Source of the DNA: Pegoplata infirma
Lineage: Eukaryota > Arthropoda > Insecta > Diptera > Anthomyiidae
Reading direction: 5' to 3'
NCBI GenBank assembly: GCA_963921195.1
Contig: OY992538.1
Coordinates: 233,237,462-233,301,461 of the forward strand
Length of the DNA: 64,000 nucleotides
The notes beneath the pieces were generated by a model. That model saw only the letters and a list, made by a program, of their open reading frames with translations, was not told the origin of the DNA and searched no databases. The position numbers and the translations under genes are program-made. Positions 56,343-64,000 of the stretch are shown here, piece after piece (the first letter of the stretch is position 1; every line of letters starts with the position of its first letter).

Positions 56343-59300
56343 AGTGTTGCAAATTTTAAGAATATTGAAAAATATAGGCTTTGAAGTGGGGGAGGACAAT
56401 AATTATTTTCGTAACATCGACTATAATGATCATTAAAGAAAAAATTTGCCAAAACAGGCCAGTCGTTCTCCGATTTTAGATGTATTAAAAAAGTGGAAGT
56501 GGACAATTTTTCTTTCCGTAAAAACCTTAGTTGTACCATCACGAACGTCAGCAAATACTATTAATAGCCAAATCGGCCCTGCTGTTCTTCTATTTTAAAG
56601 TTTAGTCAAATCGATCCAACTGTTCTACGATTTTAGATATATCAAAAAAAGGAGGCGTAAAAGTGGGCGTGATTAATTTGTTTTCCGAAAAATCCTAAGA
56701 CGAACATTTAAAAAAAATAAGACGATTATTTATAAAAATATTATCCAAATCGGTCAGTTCTCAAGTGATGCGATTACCGTCAAAAACTTATTTGAATTTA
56801 ACCAACTGGGTCCATCCATTCAAAAGTGGGCGTAGAAATCGAAAATATTTCTTTTTGAAAAACTTTAGTTGGACTATGACGAACATTAAAAAAAAAATTA
56901 TACAAATTGATCCAGTCATTCCATGATTTAATATATATCCCCAAAAGTGAGGGGTAAAGTTGGTGTGGACAATTTTTTTTTTTCTTAAAAATCTTTTCGG
57001 ACTAACCCCAAATCGGTCTGGCCCTTATAGTTCTTTGATTACATACAAAAAAATGGGTGTGGGAAATTTTACTATCTGTAAAAACCTTAGTTGAATTATG
57101 ACGAACATTTTCAACAAAAATTAGCCAAAGCGGGCGTGGTCAATTTCTTTTTCCCTAAAAACCAAAGTTGGAATATGATGAAAATTCCTTTAAAAAAAAA
57201 ATTGTCAAGTCGGTCCAGCCATTCCTAGATTTTAGATAAATTGAAAAGGTGGGCGTAAAAGTGGGCGTGGTAAATTTTTCTTTCGGTTAAAACTTAAATT
57301 TGATTACTACGAACATTTAAATCAAAAATTTTCCAAATCGGTGCAGCCGTTTTCCGATTTTAGATAAATCGAAAAAGTGGGCGTGGTCAGTTTTTCTTTA
57401 CGTAAAAACCTAAGTTGGACTATGACGAAAATTTCAAAAAAAAATTTGTCCAAATCGGTCCAGCCGTTCTCAACTGATGCGGTTACCAACGAACGACAAT
57501 TGATTTTTATTTATATAGAAGATTCTATATTTTAATCATTTAATTATTCTATATTTTATTTTTCTATAGCATAAAAACCTTATTTGAATTTAACCAACTC
57601 GGTCCATTCGTTTAAAAGTGGGCGTAGAAATGGAAAATTGTTTTATTTACGGAAATCTTAGTTGGACTATGACGAAGATTAAAAACAAAATTAGACAAAT
57701 TGATCCAGCCATTCCATGATTGAAAATATATATATCGGGAAAAGTGAGCGTAAAAATAGGCGTGGACAATTGTTCTTTCCTTAAAAATCTTTTGCGGACT
57801 ATAACCAAATCGGGCTAGCCATTATAGTTTTTTCGATACATAAAAAAAGTGAGGGTGGGAAATTTTACTATGCGTAAAAACCTTAGTTGAATTATGACGA
57901 ACATTTTCAACAAAAATAAGCCAAAGTGGGCGTGTTCAATTTCTGATTTCGTAAAAACCAAAGTTGGAATGTGATGATAATTCATTTAAAAAAAATTTAG
58001 TCAAATCGGTCCAGCAATTCTCAGACTTCAGATAAATTGAAAAAGTGGGCGTAAAAGTAGGTGTGGTCGATTTTTCTTTCAGTAAAAACTTAAAATAGTT
58101 TATTATGAACCTTAAAATAAAAAATTACCCTAATCGGTGAAACCGTTTTCCGATTTTATATAAATCAAAAAAAGTGGGCGTAAAAGTGGGCGTGGTCAAA
58201 TTTTCTTTACGTAAAAACCTAAGTTGGACTATGACGAACATTTCAAAAAAAAATTCATCCAAATCGGTCCATCCGTTCTCAACTGATGCTGTTACCAACG
58301 AACGACAATTGATTTTTATTTATATAGATAAACTTAGTTTAACTAAACTCAGTTTAACTAAACTTAGTTTTACTAAATTTAGTTTAATTAAACTTAGTTT
58401 AACTACATTTAGTTTATCTTAACTTTAGGTTTAGTTTAATTAAACTTAGCTTAACTTAGGTTAACTAAACTAAGTTTAACTAAACTAAACAAAGTTTAAC
58501 TAAACTAAACAAAGTTTAACTAAACTAGTTTAACTTCACTAAGGTTCACTAAACTTAGCTTAACTAAAGGTTTGTAAAACTAAGTTCAGTTAAACTGAAT
58601 TTAATTAAACTAAGTTTAGTTAAACTAAGTTTGCTTAAACTAAGTTTAGGTAGACTAAGTTTAGTTAAACTAAGTTTAGTTCAACTTAGTTTATTTAAAC
58701 TTACTTGAGTTAAACCAAGTTTAGTTAAACGTAGTTTAATTTAACTTACTTAAGTTAAACCAAGTTTAGTTAAACTTTGTTCAGATAAACTGAGTTTGGT
58801 TTAACTTTGTTTAGTTAAACTTAGTTTAGTTTACCTAAATTTAATTTAGTTTTACTAAACTTAGCTTTATCAAACAAAGTTTCACAAAATTTAGTTTAAC
58901 TAAACTTTAGATTTAGTTTAACTAAACTTAGTTTAACTAAGCAAAGTATAACCAAACAAAGTTTTTCTAAATCAGGTTTAGTGGAACTTAAATTCACTAA
59001 ACTTAGTTTAACTTAACTAAGGGTAACTAAACTTAGCTAAAGTTTTATAAACTTAGTTTAACTTAATCAGGGTAACTAAACTTAGCTAACTTAAGTTTTG
59101 TAAAACTAAGTTCAGTTAAACTGAGTTTAGTTAAACTAAGTTTAGTTAAACTTAGTTTTACAAAACTTCGTTAAATTAAACTTATTTTAGTTAAACTTAT
59201 TTTAGTTAAACCAAGTTTAGTTAAACTAAGTTTAGTTAACCCAAGTTTAGTTAAACTAAGTTTAGCAAAACTGAGTTTAGTAAAACTGAGTTTGGTTAAC

Positions 59301-59734
59301 CTTTGTCTAGATAAACTTCGTTTTGTTAAACTTAGTTTAATTTACCTAAATTAAGCTAACAATAAGTTTAGTTAAACTAAGTTAATTTAATTTAACTAAA
59401 CTTACCTCACCTAAATTTAATTAAACTGAGTTTAACTAAACAATGTTCAGCTAAACTCAATTTCACTGAGCTCAGTTTAACTTGATAAAAGTTAGTTTAG
59501 TTTAACTGAACTCAGTTTAACTAAATAAAAGTTACGTTTATTTAAACTCTGTTTAGTGAAAGTCAGTTTAGTTAAACTTAGTTTATGTAAACTTAGTTTA
59601 GGTAAACTCAGTTTAGTTAAACTAAGTTAAGCTATCAAAACTTAGTGAAACTAAGTTTAGTTCAGCTAAGTTAAGCTATCAAAACTTAGTTAAACTAAGT
59701 AAAGTTAAACTAGTTTTAGTTAAACCTAGGTTTT

Positions 59735-59993
59735 TTTTTTCCTTGACAAAGGAAACATATTTATTTAAATTTGTAAAAGATTATTAAAATAATAGAAATA
59801 CATTATATTACAATTAATTCAATTCAAACACATATGTTGTCCAATTGACGTTCCTATACGGAACATAGGGCGGAAACTGTCGCACTCCATTGTTGGCGGT
59901 TTTGTGCAATACAACGAATTTCAGGCCATGAGCCTATATGTTGACTTTCGGAATGTATCGATCGAATCCAGGTATTTCTTGGCCTTCCTCTGC
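59735..59993 (-). mobile_element. RTE-like LINE 3' end inserted in the minisatellite
   Basis: The minus strand reads RGRPRNTWIRSIHSES, then IRCIAQNRQQWSATVSALCS, the characteristic C-terminus of RTE/BovB-like LINE proteins (GRP..TW and A..R..W....ALC). It is followed by a short 3' untranslated part with TATTATTTTAATAATCTTTT in inverse and a terminal A run (T tract at 59732-59740 on the plus strand). Only about 260 bp remain. Minisatellite units abut both sides (AGTTAAACCTAGG and TTTAGTTAAACTTA). Confidence 0.75.
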
Positions 59994-60261
59994 TTTAGTT
60001 AAACTTATTTAGTTAAACTTATTTTACCTAAACTTAGTTTAACTAAATTCAGTTTAACTAAGCTCAGTCTAATTAACTAAAGCTCAGTTTAACTTAATTT
60101 AGCTGCACTTAGTTAAACTAAACTTAGTTTAACTAAACTCAGTTTAAACAAACTCAGTTTAAATAAAAAAGTTGAAGTAGTCTTGGTTTAAATACACTTA
60201 GTTTATTTAAACTCAGTTTATTTAAACTTATTTTATTTAAACTTAGTTTATTTGAACTTTT

Positions 60262-60470
60262 AAGTTAAACTACGTTTAAGTTAAACTACGTTTAAGTTAA
60301 ACTACGTTTAAGTTAAACTACGTTTAAGTTAAACTACGTTTAATTTAAACTACGTTTTATTTAAACTACGTTTAAGTTAAACTACGTTTAAGTTAAACTA
60401 CGTTTAATTTAAACTACGTTTTATTTAAACTACGTTTAAGTTAAACTACGTTTAAGTAAACTAATTTTAG
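60262..60470. repeat. Homogeneous 16-bp repeat subarray
   Basis: Within the minisatellite, units AAGTTAAACTACGTTT repeat about a dozen times with almost no change. Variants AATTTAAACTACGTTT and TATTTAAACTACGTTT recur in the same order twice (around 60345 and 60408), showing a higher-order repeat of about 64 bp. Homogeneity implies recent expansion. Confidence 0.88.
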
Positions 60471-61006
60471 TTAAACTGGGTTTTGTTAAACAAAGTGTAG
60501 TTAAACCTAGTTTAATTAAACATAGTTCAGTTAAACCTAGATTAGTTAAACCTAGTTTAGTTAAACCTAGTTTAATTAAACCCAGTTTAGTTAAACCCAA
60601 TTTAGTTTAACATAGTTTAGTTAAACCTGGTTTAGTAAAACCTAGTTTAGTTAAACTCAGTTAAGTTAAACTAAGTTTAACTAAGCTGGATTTATGTAAA
60701 CCTAGTTAAACTAGTTAAACCTAGTTAAACTAAGATTAACAAAGATAGATTTATTTAGTTTAACTGGACTAATTGTAAGTTAAACCAAGCTAAGGTAAAA
60801 CTAAATTTTTCTAAATTAGGTTAAAATTATCTTAGTTTAAATAAACTGGGTTTAATTAAACTAGGTTTTAATTAACTAAGGATTACTGAACTTTGTTATA
60901 TTTTATTGCAATAAAGACAATTATTTAAATAAACTACACCAAGTTTAACTGACTTCCCAAAAACTTGGTCTAACAAGGGATGTGTTACAATCGTTTCAGC
61001 TGATTT

Positions 61007-61487
61007 GACTGAAACTTAAAATATAAAAGAGACGATTTTAAGGTTGGGGTGTCTCGGCTTATCGGCCATATCAGTGTTGCCCCCTTCTTGAATCAATGTA
61101 GACCTTTGGAAAAATTCCGATTACTACCGAACTAACAGGAATATCGTCTAGAGCAAAAATATGTGACGACTTAAATTAATAAAGATTATTTCGTATTCAT
61201 ATTGATATTGTAGGTCTATGTCATCGCATAAACACCCCCCAAAATTTACACATTTTTTAAAAAGGTTATGCTACCGTTGGGTAGGTCTTAAAAAATCCTT
61301 TCTTCTATGAAAACATCATACAGTTTCTTAAGAAATGCCTGAAAAATAAAAAAAATAAAACGATTTTTTCGCCTTTTTTTTACCAATTTTTTGAACCTTT
61401 TAATCCCCTATATGGCCGATAAGCCAAGACACCCTAACCTTAGAATTGCCTCTTTTAAGTATATTTTAAGTTTCAGGCAATCCGGTT
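61007..61487. mobile_element. MITE with GGTGTCTCGGCTTATCGGCC arms
   Basis: Left arm GACTGAAACTTAAAATATA then GGGTGTCTCGGCTTATCGGC and CATAT; right arm ATATGGCCGATAAGCCAAGA, CACCCTAACCTTAG and TATATTTTAAGTTTCAGGC. The arms pair for about 75 bp with few mismatches; the loop is unrelated sequence including CACCCCCCAAAATTTAC. No ORF or clear target duplication. Confidence 0.78.
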
Positions 61488-61602
61488 CATAAGGGTTGGA
61501 AAACTTCTCTTGCAGATAAGGCCTTAAAATTTAAATTAATGAATAAATTCCTTTGAGAACATGCTGAAAAAGTTGTGTGCTTTTTGTTAACGTGGTATAG
61601 CT

Positions 61603-61817
61603 TAGAGATGCGCGTGTGACACAAAATTTTTTTGATTCACGCGTGATCGTGAGTGAAAAAATAAAAAACGAATGTTTATTTTTGTTTCGAAGTCTTCGTG
61701 AGCATGACAAACATTTTAGTTTAGTTAGAATTTCGTGAGTGATCGTACGTGAGCAATACTTTTATTTCGTGAACTTGAGTTTGCGTGAGTCAAAATTCAC
61801 TCACCCGCCCATCTCTA
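61603..61817. mobile_element. 215-bp hAT-type MITE, duplication GTATAGCT
   Basis: The ends TAGAGATGCGCG and CGCCCATCTCTA are inverted; the exact octamer GTATAGCT lies at 61595-61602 and 61818-61825. Subterminal words are CACGCGTGATCGTGAGTGA and GTGAGTGATCGTACGTGAG. No ORF. A possible decayed relative is at 1759-1877. Confidence 0.92.
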
Positions 61818-61825
61818 GTATAGCT

Positions 61826-62000
61826 TAAAACAAGCGAGATTTAAAGACTATATCGTGGTACATACAATTATACAACTGAACTACCATGGATAAAAAGGCA
61901 GACTGTGGTTGGAATGGATGAATATAAAAGTTTATCATGGGCTTAATTATGTTGATTCGTCTGAGTTTTTATTTTTTGTTGTTTCTGTGCACTTTTTTAT
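61826..62000. other. Short unannotated stretch
   Basis: No gene or element recognised between the hAT-type MITE and the next Family A copy. Confidence 0.35.
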
Positions 62001-63965
62001 ACCATACTTAAAAAAAATGGGGGTATATTAAATTTATTATTCCGTTAGTAATACTTGGAAAACATCTGTTAAGGACCTGACCGATTTTAAGATAATGACT
62101 ATCCGTATGTCCGTTTATTTGTAGGTCTGTTGAAAGTAGGATAGAGAAACAAGTGGAATAGTTAAATTCGGCTTGGCCGAATCCACAACGCCCTTTTTTA
62201 AGGATAGTAAATTATCTAACGTGAAAAAAATTAACAATTATGATTAGAAATATTTTATTTTGTCATTTTTGTAATTTTTGTAAAAAAAAAATTACTAATT
62301 TTTTTTTAGTGTAAAATTTTTTTCGAGTGTAATATTTTTTTAGTATAAAAATATTTTTGAGTGACAAAAACACTTTCTAAAGTAATTTTGTGCTTTACCA
62401 AAGTTTTTAAAGCTTGTTTTTTTAAAGTTCGTTTTTTTTTTTCAACACGTGAATTTAAGGTGAAACCACTCTGAAATTCATGGTTTTGCTAATAACATTT
62501 AAAACACAGGACCGATTTGGCTGAAATTCAATACGAATCAGATCAGGGGAATGACAAATACATGTGCCAGAATTGTATTTGAAAAAATAGCGTGTTTTTG
62601 TCTAGTAAATTCGCCAAAAACCTCTAGCCGAAATTCACACTTTTGCTTATAACTTTTGAACCACTGAACCGATTTCGCTGAATTGCAATACCAACCTGAC
62701 CAGGTAAATAACCAACATATATGCCAAACTTCAGGAGCCTCCATAAAGTCTTTCAAAAGTTATTGTATCTTCAAACAGACAGACGGGCGGGCAGACATCG
62801 ATAGATCGTCTTAAAATCGATCGAGGATCATGGATATATATGAGGCATTCCACACCAAATGTCCAGCGAAAAAAAACATGTGTACCGTAAACTTCTGAAT
62901 AGGTGATATGGATAGCCCTATATGGAACTTAGAAAATTGGGTTTTTGGTTTTTCAATTTTTCAAAAACTGGGCTTAGGAGGCGTGGTCAAATATTGGAAA
63001 AATGGTCAAATTTGTGGCGAGTTGCCTTGATTAAATATTTATCACATTAAAACGGAATGCACCACAATGTCAAAAATTTACGTTCTTATATAGTTTTGTA
63101 TGGGCTATCGATTAAAATCGATTTTTTGGAAAATTTTCAGAACCCGTTCTGAAATTTTTCATTTTTTAAAAAAGTCAATTTATCAAAAATCCGGCCACTT
63201 TTTTTTTTCTTTTTTATTTATTTTTTTTAAAGTTTAGATGTTTGTCCATCCACACAAAAAAAATCAGAAACACGTTCATCTTTTTTTCGAGAAAATCGCA
63301 TTTGAACTTTAAATTTCATAACAATTTAGTAATTTGCTTGTATTTTCTTGTGTCAACAGAGCGTATGACGAATATTTATGCAATTAATATTACTCATTCG
63401 CAACTTTAAAACAAAGAAATACAAGCAAATAACAAAATTGTTATGAAATTTAAAGTTCAAATGCGATTTTCTCGAAAAAAAGATGAACGTGTTTCTGATT
63501 TTTTTTGTGTGCATGGACAAACATCTAAACTTTTAAAAAAATAAAGAAAAAAGAAAAAAAAAGTGGCCGGATTTTTGATAAATTGACTTTTTTAAAAAAT
63601 GGAAAATTTCAGAACGAGTTCTGAATATTTTCAAAAAAAAAAAAATTTTAATCGATAGCCCATACAAAACTATATAAGAACGTAAATTTTGGACATTGTG
63701 GTGCATTCCGGTTTAAAGTGATAAATATTTAATCAAGGCAACTCGCCACAAATTTTACCATTTTTCCAATATTTGACCACGCCTCCTAAGCCCAGTTTTC
63801 GAAAATTTGAAAAACCATATAGGGCTATCCAAACAACCTATTCGGAAATTTACGGGACACATGTTTTTCTGTAGCGGAACATTTGGTGTGGAATGCCTCA
63901 TATACTTTATAGGGGTTTAGACCAATATTTCGAGGTGTTACAAACGAAATGACAAACTTATGTCA
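62000..63965 (+). repeat. Family A copy, interrupted by a large palindrome
   Basis: It carries GTTAAATTCGGCTTGGCCGA, ATTTAAGGTGAAACCACTC, CACTGAACCGATTTCGCTGA and GTCTTAAAATCGATCGAGGA. It breaks at a TATATA tract and resumes at 63901 with TATACTTTATAGGGGTTTAG and TATTTCGAGGTGTTACAAA. It runs on close to the window end. No ORF. Confidence 0.7.
62841..63900. mobile_element. 1.06 kb palindromic foldback with TGAGGCATTCCACACC ends
   Basis: The ends TGAGGCATTCCACACCAAAT and ATTTGGTGTGGAATGCCTCA are exact inverses. The arms pair almost throughout: TAATCGATAGCCCATACAAA with its complement, GTGGCCGGATTTTTGATAAA with its complement, CGAAAAAAAGATGAACGTGT with its complement. The target is a TA-rich tract, so a TA duplication is likely but cannot be separated from the tract. 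No ORF. Confidence 0.9.
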
Positions 63966-64000
63966 TTCATGGAAATCTAGATAGCGAAAACGATATCACA

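Larger units (their letters stand above)
52850..58328. repeat. GTGGGCGTGG repeat cluster, interrupted by a LINE
   Basis: 52850-53405 and 56343-58328 consist of imperfect units of the type AAAAGTGGGCGTGGTCAATT, then CTTTCCGTAAAAACCTTAGT, TGGACTATGACGAACATT and AAATCGGTCCAGCCGTTCT. The cluster starts ACTAGCTGGCCCGGTCCGCG and ends twice with CAACGAACGACAATTGATTT then TTATTTATATAGA (57494-57527 and 58290-58326). Stretches 56780-57530 and 57570-58328 are diverged copies of each other, a duplication of about 790 bp. No coding region of its own. Confidence 0.75.
58329..60930. repeat. TTTAGTTAAACTAAG minisatellite
   Basis: About 2.3 kb, excluding an inserted LINE tail, is made of degenerate 14-16 bp units of the type CTTAGTTTAACTAAA or its inverse, switching strand sense several times. 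The unit is almost self-complementary, so cruciform or hairpin structures are expected. Any ORF here (for example 58174-58422) is a repeat artefact. Confidence 0.92.

Noticed and set aside
56358..56554. Minus-strand ORF upstream of the LINE as its missing 5' part
   Set aside because: It lies outside the 15-bp target duplication, in GTGGGCGTGG repeat units, and is in a different frame from the LINE ORF.
58174..58422. ORF of 82 codons with repeated LSLTK units
   Set aside because: It is a translation of the 15-bp minisatellite; the repeat explains it fully.
58329..60930. CRISPR-like regular repeat
   Set aside because: Units are contiguous, degenerate and self-similar without unique spacers, and the DNA is animal.
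1..64000. LTR retrotransposons
   Set aside because: I found no direct terminal repeats with TG...CA ends, and no gag, protease or integrase motif; all RT or RNase H signals are LINE-type and the one other retroelement is Penelope-like.

Overview
This 64 kb window is AT-rich, animal-type DNA with no intact host protein-coding gene that I can recognise. It looks like repeat-dense intergenic, intronic or heterochromatic sequence from a higher fly (Diptera, probably a calyptrate). The organism call rests on a U1 snRNA-like gene at 45601-45764 that closely matches the Drosophila U1 I remember, short introns of 64 and 91 bp, and the range of element types (I-like and other LINEs, a Penelope element, hAT and mariner derivatives). 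The species is inference.

Layout. 1-1.6 kb: two pieces of RNase H-bearing LINE joined into a chimera. 3.6-5.2 kb: a copy of a dispersed non-coding repeat (Family A), split by a CACC-ended MITE. 6.9-7.7 kb: another LINE RNase H fragment, cut by a second copy of that MITE. 8-11 kb, with further blocks to about 29 kb: a degenerate long-period repeat array with a strongly retained core. At 11.0-15.4 kb the array is interrupted by nested elements holding a three-exon, stop-free gene of unknown function (13139-14006). 15.8-24.4 kb: hAT-type elements with exact 8-bp duplications, and nested TA-flanked elements. 26.4-26.9 kb: a broken unrecognised ORF. 30.2-34.2 kb: a Penelope element with an inverted-repeat end, split by a 2.85 kb CCCGAG-ended element that carries tRNA-like repeats. 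34.4-39.9 kb: two more hAT-type elements, a palindromic MITE and a nested foldback. 40-42 kb: a second degenerate array. 43-50 kb: Family A copies carrying hAT and mariner insertions, the U1 gene, and a LINE fragment. 52.9-58.3 kb: a GTGGGCGTGG repeat split by a 2.9 kb LINE with a 15-bp target duplication. 58.3-60.9 kb: a TTTAGTTAAAC minisatellite containing an RTE-like LINE tail. 61-64 kb: two MITEs and a Family A copy holding a 1.06 kb palindrome.

The genes do not form a pathway. The window records successive insertions into repeats. Items most worth pursuing are the U1 variant with promoter-like sequence at canonical distances and compensated stem changes, the spliced gene inside nested elements, and the Penelope inverted duplication formed at an internal 19-bp complementarity.
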